Source: Fimenecus sp045593645 (lineage in GTDB: Bacteria; Bacillota; Clostridia; Oscillospirales; Acutalibacteraceae). From it: a stretch of DNA of 61,785 nt. Both the position numbers and the translations under genes were made by a program. How positions within the stretch are numbered: the stretch's first letter is position 1; every line of letters begins with the position of its first letter. The notes under the pieces are model-generated. The model searched no databases. It was not told the DNA's origin and saw nothing but the letters and a program-made list of their open reading frames with translations. The stretch spans positions 1 to 61,785 of the forward strand of contig JAZNWZ010000034.1 of the NCBI GenBank assembly GCA_045593645.1, in the 5' to 3' direction. Positions 54,859 to 61,785 of the stretch are shown here, one piece after another.

Positions 54859-56457
54859 ATGGAAAAAACAAAAAAGCAATTGAGTAAAAAAGCAAAAAAC
54901 ATAATCATAAGTGCAGTTTCTGTGGTAATTGTGCTTTGCCTTGTTTTTGGCTCTCTGTTTTGGGACGAAATTTTGTGGGATACAAAATGGTTTAAAGAGT
55001 ATTCACAGGATGCAGACCTTAAAATCACTATTGCAGTAGATAAAACCTTTGAAACATTTGATGGCTGGGGTGCATCTGCTTGTTGGTGGTCTCAAATTTT
55101 AGGTGATAACGAAAATGCAGAAGAGGTTATGAAGCTTCTTTATAGTAAAGAGGGCTTAGGTCTTAACATTTATCGTTATAACATCGGTGCAGGCTCTTCT
55201 GAAACAGAAGATACAAAAATCACAGACCCTTGGAGAAAAACAGAAAGTTTTTACTACTATAACGAAGAAACAAGTCAATACGAATACGACTTTACTCGTG
55301 ATGCTAATGCTCAAAAATGCTTAGATATGGCGTTATCATATGGTTGTGTTGATACAGTTGTGCTTTTTGCAAATTCACCACACTATACAATGACTAAAAA
55401 TGCTCAGGCTTATGGTAATGAAGAGTGGTGGGTAAGTAATATTGCTCCAAACCAATATGAAAAACATGCAGAATATTTTATGGAAATCACAGAATATTTC
55501 TTGTATGAAAAAGGCTTGGCAGATAAAGGTATTAAGGTTTTAATCAGCCCAATTAATGAGCCAAACTGGTCTTGGGGTGTTGAGGGTAACCAAAGACAAG
55601 AAGGTTGCTTCTACAACTCTGAAGATATTTATGGTGTTTACAGAGCATTTGCAAAAGAGATTAAAGAGAGAAATCTTCCTGTACTTCTTTCAGGACCTGA
55701 ATCCGGTGAAATCGGTCATAGACTTTATGAGTGGTTTGAATATATTTATAACGATGCAGAAATCAGACCATATCTCGGTACACTTTCATATCATAGCTAT
55801 TGGTCAGATGATTTAGTAAACAACAAAATCGGTCTTGGCAATTGGCTTGATGAAAAAGAGTTTAATGTGCCTGTTGAAATGTCAGAGTGGTGTCATCTTC
55901 CTTGCACAGCGCCAATAGATTCAATGGATGGTGCACTTTTACAAGCTCGTGTAATTGCTAATGATTTGGAATATACTCATGCTAATTCTTGGACTGCATG
56001 GGTAGGAGTTAATGGAATTGGAATTGGTGATGATGGCAAGCAATATTCTGACGGACTTTTAGTTGCGACAGATGCTGAAATCAGTGATTATATTATTCCA
56101 ATGAGATATTATGCAATGGCACATTACAGCCAGTTTATCCCTGTTGGAAGCACTCGTTTGTATCTTGAAAAGAATATAAACGACCTTCAAGAAATAACAG
56201 AGGTTGTAGATGGCGAAGAAAGAATTGTTTCTTCACGATATACTACAAATGCGGTGGCTTATAAGCGTCCTGACGGCAAAATCGTTTGTGTTGTTGTAAA
56301 TGAGGGTGTTGAAAGAAAACTCGATTTCAATATTGATGCAGATAAAATGACAGTTTATACAACAACCGAGTCAAAGCAAATGGCACAAACCTATAGTGGT
56401 AAGGTTGATGAAATCGACTTGCCTGCAAGAAGTATTATGACAGTTGTGTTTGAATAA
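54859..56457 (+). CDS. Membrane-anchored glycoside hydrolase family 30
   Basis: A 532-residue extracellular enzyme. A membrane helix at about 14-34 (IIISAVSVVIVLCLVFGSLF) with no clear cleavage site suggests a membrane anchor. The GH30 barrel begins at FDGWGASACWW; the acid/base is E234 in SPINEPNW and the nucleophile E343 in EMSEWCH. The GWGxSxCWW and QEGC features recall endo-beta-1,6-galactanase-type GH30 (from memory, weak); beta-glucosidase or xylanase are alternatives. The C-terminal ~110 residues form the side beta-sandwich. ATG 54859 is preferred to a GTG at 54850. Its own terminator follows. Confidence 0.87.
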   Translation: MEKTKKQLSKKAKNIIISAVSVVIVLCLVFGSLFWDEILWDTKWFKEYSQDADLKITIAVDKTFETFDGWGASACWWSQILGDNENAEEVMKLLYSKEGLGLNIYRYNIGAGSSETEDTKITDPWRKTESFYYYNEETSQYEYDFTRDANAQKCLDMALSYGCVDTVVLFANSPHYTMTKNAQAYGNEEWWVSNIAPNQYEKHAEYFMEITEYFLYEKGLADKGIKVLISPINEPNWSWGVEGNQRQEGCFYNSEDIYGVYRAFAKEIKERNLPVLLSGPESGEIGHRLYEWFEYIYNDAEIRPYLGTLSYHSYWSDDLVNNKIGLGNWLDEKEFNVPVEMSEWCHLPCTAPIDSMDGALLQARVIANDLEYTHANSWTAWVGVNGIGIGDDGKQYSDGLLVATDAEISDYIIPMRYYAMAHYSQFIPVGSTRLYLEKNINDLQEITEVVDGEERIVSSRYTTNAVAYKRPDGKIVCVVVNEGVERKLDFNIDADKMTVYTTTESKQMAQTYSGKVDEIDLPARSIMTVVFE

Positions 56458-56463
56458 AATAAG

Positions 56464-56494
56464 AAAAACCGACAGTTAAATCTGTCGGTTTTAT
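56464..56494. terminator. Bidirectional terminator
   Basis: AACCGACAG-TTAAAT-CTGTCGGTT, with TTATTT after it and an A-run before it, ends the GH30 gene and the convergent XRE gene. Confidence 0.82.
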
Positions 56495-56709
56495 TTATTA
56501 TAAGGTGTTGGATTATCAGTTAAATTTAAAATATAATCAACACTTACGTTGTGTATTTTTGCAATTTTAATGAGAGTTTCTGGCGTCATAGAGTTCACAC
56601 CATTTTCATAGGCTGCATAAGTTCGTCTATTTATAAATAACATATCAGCAATTTGTTGTTGAGTCCAATCTTTGTCTTCACGTAAATCTCTAATTCTTTT
56701 ATATATCAT
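56491..56709 (-). CDS. XRE-family helix-turn-helix regulator
   Basis: A 72-residue single-domain regulator: YKRIRDLREDKDWTQQQIAD, then RRTYAAYENGVNSMTPETLIKIA and VSVDYILNLTD, a full Cro/CI helix-turn-helix. The frame is open upstream to 56958, but only from ATG 56709 is there family similarity, with GGTGA upstream. It is divergent from a lipoprotein gene with palindromes in between, so it is likely its repressor. Confidence 0.9.
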   Translation of the reverse strand: MIYKRIRDLREDKDWTQQQIADMLFINRRTYAAYENGVNSMTPETLIKIAKIHNVSVDYILNLTDNPTPYNK

Positions 56710-56733
56710 TTGAATCACCAAAACTATTATATA

Positions 56734-56784
56734 TGGCATAAATTCTGCCATTGACTTTTGGCAGAATTTGTGGCATAATTGCCA
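56734..56784 (+). promoter_or_regulatory. Promoter and operator between XRE regulator and lipoprotein
   Basis: TTGACT (56751-56756) and CATAAT (56774-56779) with a 17-base spacer form a sigma-A promoter for the lipoprotein. It is wrapped in dyads: AATTCTGCCA (56741-56750) with TGGCAGAATT (56759-56768) is a perfect 10-bp inverted repeat with 8 bases between, and TGGCATAATTGCCA (56771-56784) covers the -10 box. TGGCA half-sites recur four times. This is a strong candidate operator for the divergent XRE protein. Confidence 0.75.
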
Positions 56785-56800
56785 TAAAGGAGATGGTAAA

Positions 56801-57424
56801 ATGAAAAAGGTAATTTCAGTTTTATTAATTATAAGCTTGTTGTTTGCATTTACAGCTTGCGGTAATAATGAAAAAACAAAAGAAACCACAACTATTAAAG
56901 AAACGAATAATTTTATTAAAGCTGAGATAAGTGCTGTTGACGGGAGTGATAACGGCAAATTAAAACAATTCGTTGTTGAAATTCCGATTATAAAAGGGTA
57001 TGAAGAATATAAGTTTAATAAGAATAGTTGGAAATATCAAGCAGACTGCATTTATAATGATTGTGAAGTGTATTGTATGGTTATAGAATGCGACACTGAC
57101 GATGGCAAATATGTATGTATTGCACTTACTTGTCCAGACAAAAACTTTACAGTAAATAACCTCATTTGTGGAGGAATAGAAATAAGATACAATGAAAATG
57201 ATGTAGAAGTGAATGAAGTGGTTTATTTTTATTCTTCAAATGATATAATTGCAAGAATACGTTATGAAAACGATGTGATTGTAGAAGGATACACAAAAAC
57301 GGGTTATACTTTTAAAAATGGAAAGTATCTCAATCCACAGGGCGAAAGTATTAGTGCTGAAATCTTTAATGAGGAATATGATAAATTAGTCGACCCATTA
57401 AACGATAAGTATATTTATTGGTAA
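56801..57424 (+). CDS. Small lipoprotein of unknown function
   Basis: A 207-residue lipoprotein: signal MKKVISVLLIISLLFAFTAC with the lipobox FTAC (F at -3, less common than Leu), then a Thr/Lys/Glu linker (NNEKTKETTTIKE), and a beta-rich domain of about 170 residues with Cys pairs (ADCIYNDCEVYC, IECDTDDG, ALTCPDKNF, ICGGIEIRYN). No family recognised. AAAGGAG precedes the ATG at 56801. It is controlled from the promoter/operator shared with the XRE gene and has its own terminator. Confidence 0.75.
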   Translation: MKKVISVLLIISLLFAFTACGNNEKTKETTTIKETNNFIKAEISAVDGSDNGKLKQFVVEIPIIKGYEEYKFNKNSWKYQADCIYNDCEVYCMVIECDTDDGKYVCIALTCPDKNFTVNNLICGGIEIRYNENDVEVNEVVYFYSSNDIIARIRYENDVIVEGYTKTGYTFKNGKYLNPQGESISAEIFNEEYDKLVDPLNDKYIYW

Positions 57425-57430
57425 AAATAA

Positions 57431-57465
57431 AAAGAGCAAGGTTTAAATCCTTGCTCTTTTTATAT
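57431..57465 (+). terminator. Terminator after the lipoprotein gene
   Basis: AAAGAGCAAGG and CCTTGCTCTTT pair around TTTAAAT, followed by TTTTATATTT. Confidence 0.88.
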
Positions 57466-57494
57466 TTCAAAACAAGTAAGAAATATCTATTTTA

Positions 57495-57523
57495 TTGACA
57501 ATTAAGCTAAAAAAAGATATACT
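57495..57523 (+). promoter_or_regulatory. Consensus promoter for the THUMP methyltransferase operon
   Basis: TTGACA (57495-57500) and TATACT (57518-57523) with a 17-base spacer, about 55 bases before the start at 57578. Confidence 0.85.
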
Positions 57524-57577
57524 ATGCATATATAATGGATAAATTTAATGATTTTTTTAGGTTAACGGAGATTTAAT

Positions 57578-58693
57578 ATGCAAATTAAGTTTTCTGCACC
57601 ATGCCTTTTAGGGTTAGAAGGACTTGTGGCTCAGGAATTAAAAGATATGGATGCTTTGAATGTTGAAGCACAAAATGGTAGGGTAGATTTTGAAGGGGAC
57701 GAGAATATTCTTGCTCGTGCAAACATCTGCTCTCGATATAGTGAAAGAATTTTAATTCGTATGGGTGAGTTTAAAGCAACAACCTTTGAAGAGCTTTTTC
57801 AAGGTGTTAAAAAACTTCCTTGGGAAGAATGGCTCAATTCATATGATGCTTTTCCTGTTAAGGGCTATTCACTTAATTCAAAGCTTTTTTCAGTTAGCGA
57901 CTGTCAAGCAATTATCAAAAAGGCAGTTGTTGAAAGATTAAAAAGTAAATACAATATCTCTTGGTTTGAAGAAACTGGTGTTACTCATCAAATTCAGTTT
58001 TCAATTATGAAAGATGTTGTAACATTATTTATTGATACTTCAGGTGTAGGCCTTCATAAAAGAGGATATCGTCCTGTTGCGAACAATGCACCAATTAAAG
58101 AAACACTTGCTGCAGCAATGGCAGATTTAGCAAGACTTCGTCATTATCATACTTTATATGATGTATGCTGTGGCTCGGGCACAATTTTAATTGAGGGTGC
58201 AATGAAAGCACTTAATATTGCACCTGGTATTCGGAGAGCTTTTATTTCTGAAAGATTTGAAAATATTGACTCAATAGTTTGGCAACAAGAAAGAGCAAGA
58301 GCTACTGATTTAGTTGTAAAAGATGCAGACTTTATGGCTTATGGCTCTGATATTGACTTCCACGCACTTGAAATTGCAAAAGAAAATGCTCGTCGTGCAG
58401 GGGTTTCAATGAAAATTGACTTATCTAAACGCGACCTTGCAGATTTCAAGAGAAAAAGTGAAAAGGGTACAGTAATTTGTAACCCGCCTTATGGTGAAAG
58501 AATGCTTGATATTAAGCAAGCAGAGGATATATATCGCACAATGGGCAAAATTTTTCCATCAGAAAAAGGTTGGGCATATTATGTAATCAGTCCTGATGAG
58601 AATTTTGAACAATGCTTTGGTCGCAAGGCAGATAAGCGTAGAAAGCTTTACAATGGTATGATTAAATGCCAATTATATATGTATTATAAATAA
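57578..58693 (+). CDS. THUMP-domain class I rRNA methyltransferase (RlmL/YpsC family)
   Basis: A 371-residue protein. The N-terminal ferredoxin-like/THUMP region (about 1-160) is followed by LHKRGYRPVANNAPIKETLAAAM, the SAM site YDVCCGSGTILIEGA and the catalytic NPPY in VICNPPYGERM, the N2-guanine methylase motif. In E. coli the N-terminal part of RlmL makes m2G2445 in 23S rRNA, so this is likely the counterpart. It leads an apparent operon with the lipid kinase. Confidence 0.87.
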   Translation: MQIKFSAPCLLGLEGLVAQELKDMDALNVEAQNGRVDFEGDENILARANICSRYSERILIRMGEFKATTFEELFQGVKKLPWEEWLNSYDAFPVKGYSLNSKLFSVSDCQAIIKKAVVERLKSKYNISWFEETGVTHQIQFSIMKDVVTLFIDTSGVGLHKRGYRPVANNAPIKETLAAAMADLARLRHYHTLYDVCCGSGTILIEGAMKALNIAPGIRRAFISERFENIDSIVWQQERARATDLVVKDADFMAYGSDIDFHALEIAKENARRAGVSMKIDLSKRDLADFKRKSEKGTVICNPPYGERMLDIKQAEDIYRTMGKIFPSEKGWAYYVISPDENFEQCFGRKADKRRKLYNGMIKCQLYMYYK

Positions 58694-58707
58694 AAGTGGG
58701 TGAGGGT

Positions 58708-59616
58708 ATGAAACACATTTTCGTTGTTAACCCTGTGTCAGGAAAAGGCAAAGAATCAAAAGCCTTTATTCCTGAAATTGAAAAGTATATAGCTGAAAAA
58801 GGTCTTGACGCAGAAATATACATAACAAAAGAAAGTCGAGATGGCTTGAAATATGTAGAAGAGATTGCAAAAAAAGGCGAAGAAGTTCGTTTTTATTCTT
58901 GTGGTGGCGATGGCACTCTTTATGAAGTTGTGAATGGTTGCTATAAATACCCTAACTGTCAAGTTGCAAACATTCCACTTGGTTCAGGCAACGATTTTTG
59001 TCGTCTTTTTGGTAAAAACACGAATATTGATGACCATGTAAATGGCATTCCAATGAAGCTTGACTTAATTGAAACTGATGGTCAAGTTGCTATTAACGAA
59101 TGTGCAATGGGACTCGACTCTGAAATTTGTATCAGACAAATCTCTTATAAAAAGATACCTTTAGTAAATGGTGAGCTTGCTTATACCCTTGCCGCCCTTG
59201 GTTGTATTGCACAAGGCAAAACAAAAAATGAGTTTAGAATTACTATTGACGATACAGAAGTTTTTGAAGACAAATATCTTTTCTGTTACATAGGCAATTC
59301 TCGTTGGTATGGTGGTGGTTATCAAGCAGCACCAAAGGCCATGCCAAACGACGGTTTTATTGACTGTGTTATGGTTCGTTGTGATAGAAGCCCAATTCGT
59401 CTTTTGCCACTTATAAGTGTTTATAAAAAAGGTGAGCATTTAGACCTTGACATTACAACAATGCGTCGTTGCAAAAAAGTGAAGGTTGAAAGTCGCAATC
59501 CTGCAGCAGTAAATGTTGATGGGGAGTGTGCTTATGTTACTGAAAAAGAATTTAAGCTTTTAGAACAAGCAATAACCTTTGTTGTACCAAGAAATTCAGA
59601 TTTTTTGAATATGTAA
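58708..59616 (+). CDS. Diacylglycerol/sphingosine kinase-like lipid kinase
   Basis: A 302-residue protein of the DagK/YegS family. HIFVVNPVSGKGKESK, YSCGGDGTLYEVVNG (nucleotide-binding GGDGT), NIPLGSGNDFCRLFG and DGFIDCVMVRC are the usual signatures. It phosphorylates diacylglycerol or a related lipid, feeding phospholipid recycling. An upstream GTG at 58696 overlaps the ribosome binding site, so ATG 58708 is chosen. A GGGACGA-TAAAA-TCGTCCC hairpin (59624-59643) lies after it. Confidence 0.87.
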   Translation: MKHIFVVNPVSGKGKESKAFIPEIEKYIAEKGLDAEIYITKESRDGLKYVEEIAKKGEEVRFYSCGGDGTLYEVVNGCYKYPNCQVANIPLGSGNDFCRLFGKNTNIDDHVNGIPMKLDLIETDGQVAINECAMGLDSEICIRQISYKKIPLVNGELAYTLAALGCIAQGKTKNEFRITIDDTEVFEDKYLFCYIGNSRWYGGGYQAAPKAMPNDGFIDCVMVRCDRSPIRLLPLISVYKKGEHLDLDITTMRRCKKVKVESRNPAAVNVDGECAYVTEKEFKLLEQAITFVVPRNSDFLNM

Positions 59617-59667
59617 AAACATAGGGACGATAAAATCGTCCCTTAAATTAATTAAAGGAATAATGTT

Positions 59668-60414
59668 ATGTACAATTTTTTTGTTAATGAAAATCAAAAA
59701 CAGAATAATTGCTATTTCATAAACGGAACAGATTTTAATCATATAAAAAATGTATTAAGAATGAATATAGGCGACAATTTTCTTGTTAGCGAAAACGGAA
59801 TGAGTAGTCTTTGTGAAATTGAAAGTTTTGAAAGTGATACTGTAATCGTTAAAATACTCCAAGAAAATTATAACGATACAAACTTACCAATTAAAATATA
59901 TCTGTTTCAAGGGCTTCCTAAAGGGGATAAAATGGAACTTATTATTCAAAAATGCGTTGAATTAGGTGTTCACGAAATCGTTCCTGTGCAGATGAGTCGT
60001 TGTGTAGTTAAAATTGAAGAAAAGAAAAAGAAAAGTAAGCAGGAGCGTTGGCAAGCAATTTCCGAAAGTGCTGCAAAACAGAGTAAATGCAATAAAATTC
60101 CTGAAATCGGCGAAATTCTTACATATAAACAAGCATTGGCAAAAGCAAAAGACCTTGATTTGATTTTAGTCCCATATGAGAGTAAAAACGGAATGGAAGA
60201 CACAAAAAATGCTCTTAATGAAATAAAAAGTGGTATGAGTGTTGGTATTTTAATCGGCCCTGAAGGTGGATTTGATGAAAATGAAATCTACGAAGCATTA
60301 GAAATAGGCGGAAAAGTCATATCATTAGGCAAACGCATTTTGCGTACTGAAACTGCTGCAATTACAAGTGTATCAATGTGTATGTTGCACGCAGAAATGA
60401 ATTTAAGTGAGTAG
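59668..60414 (+). CDS. rsmE: 16S rRNA (uracil-1498-N3)-methyltransferase
   Basis: A 248-residue SPOUT-class enzyme. An N-terminal PUA-like domain (about 1-72: DFNHIKNVLRMNIGDNFLV) is followed by QGLPKGDKMELIIQKCVELGV, ESAAKQSKCNKIPEI, LIGPEGGFDENEI and SLGKRILRTETAAI, all RsmE signatures. It makes m3U1498 in 16S rRNA. AAAGGAA precedes the ATG. It overlaps the following methyltransferase's upstream GTG. Confidence 0.94.
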   Translation: MYNFFVNENQKQNNCYFINGTDFNHIKNVLRMNIGDNFLVSENGMSSLCEIESFESDTVIVKILQENYNDTNLPIKIYLFQGLPKGDKMELIIQKCVELGVHEIVPVQMSRCVVKIEEKKKKSKQERWQAISESAAKQSKCNKIPEIGEILTYKQALAKAKDLDLILVPYESKNGMEDTKNALNEIKSGMSVGILIGPEGGFDENEIYEALEIGGKVISLGKRILRTETAAITSVSMCMLHAEMNLSE

Positions 60415-60418
60415 TAAA

Positions 60419-61780
60419 ATGAAACAATTACCCCAAGAATTTGAAAATAGAATGAAAACACTTTTAGGTGACGAGTTTGAAGATTTCAAAAAATCTTTTG
60501 ACAAGCCACCTGTTCGTGCGTTTCGCGTAAATACTGACAAGATTTCACTTGAAGATTTCGAGAAAATCAATCCGTTTGGTGGAGAGAAAATTCCTTATGT
60601 TGAAAACGGTTTTTATTTCAATTATGACGGAATAGGCAATCATCCATATCACCATGCAGGTATGATTTATATTCAAGAGCCTGCTGCAATGGTGCCTGTT
60701 GAAAGCATAGAAATCCTAGAAAATTGGAAAGTGCTTGATATGTGTGCTGCCCCTGGTGGCAAAAGCAGTCAGATAAAAAATAAATTGGGCAAAGACGGTA
60801 TTCTTGTTTCAAATGAGATTGTGCCATCACGCTGTAAAATTCTAACGGGTAATATGGAACGAATGGGTTTCAAGAACGCTGTTACAACTTGTATGCATCC
60901 TCAAAAGCTTGTGAAAATATTTTCCCAGAACTATTTTAATATGATTATGGTTGATGCCCCTTGCTCAGGTGAAGGTATGTTCCGTAAAGAAGAAATCGCA
61001 ATAGATGAATGGTCACCTGAAAATGTTAAAATGTGTGCCGAAAGACAAGCCGAAATTCTTGACTGTGCCGCAAAGCTTGTAAAGCTTGGTGGCTATATTG
61101 TGTATTCAACCTGCACATTTTCACTTGAAGAAAATGAAATGACTGTTGATGCATTTTTACAGCGCCACCCAGAATTTGAGCTTGTACCTGTACCTGAAAA
61201 AGTCCGTGAAAATACTGTTGACGGAATACATTTTGATGGTTGCAAGTGTGAAAATATAGAGTATACTCGTCGTTGTTATCCTCATAAGACAAAAGGTGAG
61301 GGACAATTTGTAGCAGTACTTCATTATGCGGAGTCTCCAATTGATTCAGAACATTTTTCTGTTCCATTCGGTAAAGAAAAACTCGATAAAACACTTATTG
61401 ATTTTCTTGATGATACACTCACAACATACAAAAAAGATAATGTGCAAATGTATAACGGCAACCCCGTATATTTTACACCCGATTTCCCTGTGCCAAGGGG
61501 AGTGGCTTTTGCTTGTGGCGTAACAATAGGCGAAATCCGCAAAAATTATATAGTGCCACATCACCAATTTTTTATGGCAATGGGCAAGGATTTTAAGAGA
61601 AAAATTGAACTTACTGCAAATAGCGAAGAAATCAAAAAATATCTTCACGGTGAAGAATTTAATACAGATTGTTCTAATGGCTGGGCAGTAGTAATGGTTG
61701 ACGGTTGCACCGTCGGTGGTGCAAAAGTTTCCAACGGCAGAGCAAAGAATCACTACCCCAAAGGCCTTAGAACAAAGTAA
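60419..61780 (+). CDS. RsmF/RsmB-type rRNA (cytosine-C5)-methyltransferase (NOL1/NOP2/Sun family)
   Basis: A 453-residue enzyme. The SAM motif is VLDMCAAPGGKSSQI; the two catalytic Cys lie in VDAPCSGEGMFRKE and YSTCTFSLEENE. The C-terminal ~150 residues contain the RsmF-type RNA-binding region (FPVPRGVAFACGVTIGEI and WAVVMVDG). It makes 5-methylcytosine in 16S rRNA; the exact site is not readable. A GTG at 60407 is in frame but lies inside rsmE, so ATG 60419 is used. The gene ends 5 bases before the window's end. Confidence 0.9.
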   Translation: MKQLPQEFENRMKTLLGDEFEDFKKSFDKPPVRAFRVNTDKISLEDFEKINPFGGEKIPYVENGFYFNYDGIGNHPYHHAGMIYIQEPAAMVPVESIEILENWKVLDMCAAPGGKSSQIKNKLGKDGILVSNEIVPSRCKILTGNMERMGFKNAVTTCMHPQKLVKIFSQNYFNMIMVDAPCSGEGMFRKEEIAIDEWSPENVKMCAERQAEILDCAAKLVKLGGYIVYSTCTFSLEENEMTVDAFLQRHPEFELVPVPEKVRENTVDGIHFDGCKCENIEYTRRCYPHKTKGEGQFVAVLHYAESPIDSEHFSVPFGKEKLDKTLIDFLDDTLTTYKKDNVQMYNGNPVYFTPDFPVPRGVAFACGVTIGEIRKNYIVPHHQFFMAMGKDFKRKIELTANSEEIKKYLHGEEFNTDCSNGWAVVMVDGCTVGGAKVSNGRAKNHYPKGLRTK

Positions 61781-61785
61781 AAGAC

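Noticed and set aside
56710..56958. N-terminal extension of the second XRE protein
   Set aside because: It would run through the promoter, operator and lipoprotein signal sequence of the divergent gene and adds no recognisable domain.

Overview
This window looks like chromosomal DNA from an AT-rich, spore-forming member of the Clostridia, most like a gut Oscillospiraceae/Ruminococcaceae lineage (inference). The reasons are the Gram-positive gene orders infC-rpmI-rplT, dprA-topA-trmFO, rnc-smc-ftsY and yabP-yabQ-divIC-yabR, the sporulation genes spoIVA and sipL, strong AGGAGG-type ribosome binding sites, and dispersed palindromic repeats of a kind common in such genomes. I see no prophage, insertion sequence or CRISPR array, and one tRNA gene.

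Region by region. 1-18.2 kb (+ strand) is a dense housekeeping run: the end of infC, rpmI, rplT, a TrmH-type methyltransferase, dprA, topA, trmFO, rnc, a radical SAM protein, smc, ftsY, an rdgB fusion gene, yhbY, nadD, yqeK, rsfS and leuS. 18.3-26.5 kb (+) holds two rRNA methyltransferases around a cyclase/flavoprotein/two-part chromate-type transporter operon, a hairpin array, a four-helix-bundle protein, a sugar transporter and a flavin-type protein. 26.5-29.5 kb is the most accessory part: HAD + SIS sugar-phosphate genes, an XRE regulator divergent from two Cys-rich small proteins, and several palindromic repeat elements. 29.5-33.7 kb (-) is a four-gene operon ending in a GH35 beta-galactosidase. 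33.8-39 kb (+) carries a nucleotide-sugar dehydratase, ilvE, an SDR reductase and a membrane protein with RCC1-like repeats, with tRNA-Thr on the minus strand. 39.1-51.5 kb is mostly minus: a serine hydrolase, a degenerate D,D-carboxypeptidase, the sigma-E style sipL-spoIVA pair, a phosphoesterase, a second sugar transporter, a tiny membrane protein, murE and dusB. 51.6-61.8 kb (+) holds yabP-yabQ-divIC-yabR, a fumarase alpha subunit, hpf, a GH30 glycosidase, an XRE/lipoprotein pair, and RNA methyltransferases with a lipid kinase.

Most striking points. (1) leuS is interrupted by an in-frame TGA exactly where a conserved Trp is expected, with an ATG immediately after it, although TGA is an ordinary stop in neighbouring genes. 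(2) FtsY has its acidic domain and an E. coli-like membrane-targeting motif at the C-terminus rather than the N-terminus. (3) RdgB is fused to a Cys-rich, three-helix membrane module. (4) A D-Ala-D-Ala carboxypeptidase homologue has lost both the SxxK and SxN motifs but keeps KTG. (5) An array of distinct micro-hairpins with mirrored spacers lies directly upstream of an S23-type four-helix-bundle gene. (6) Two XRE regulators each sit divergent from small uncharacterised proteins, and two 59-codon genes are easily missed. All calls rest on reading the sequence and on remembered family features; no database search was run.
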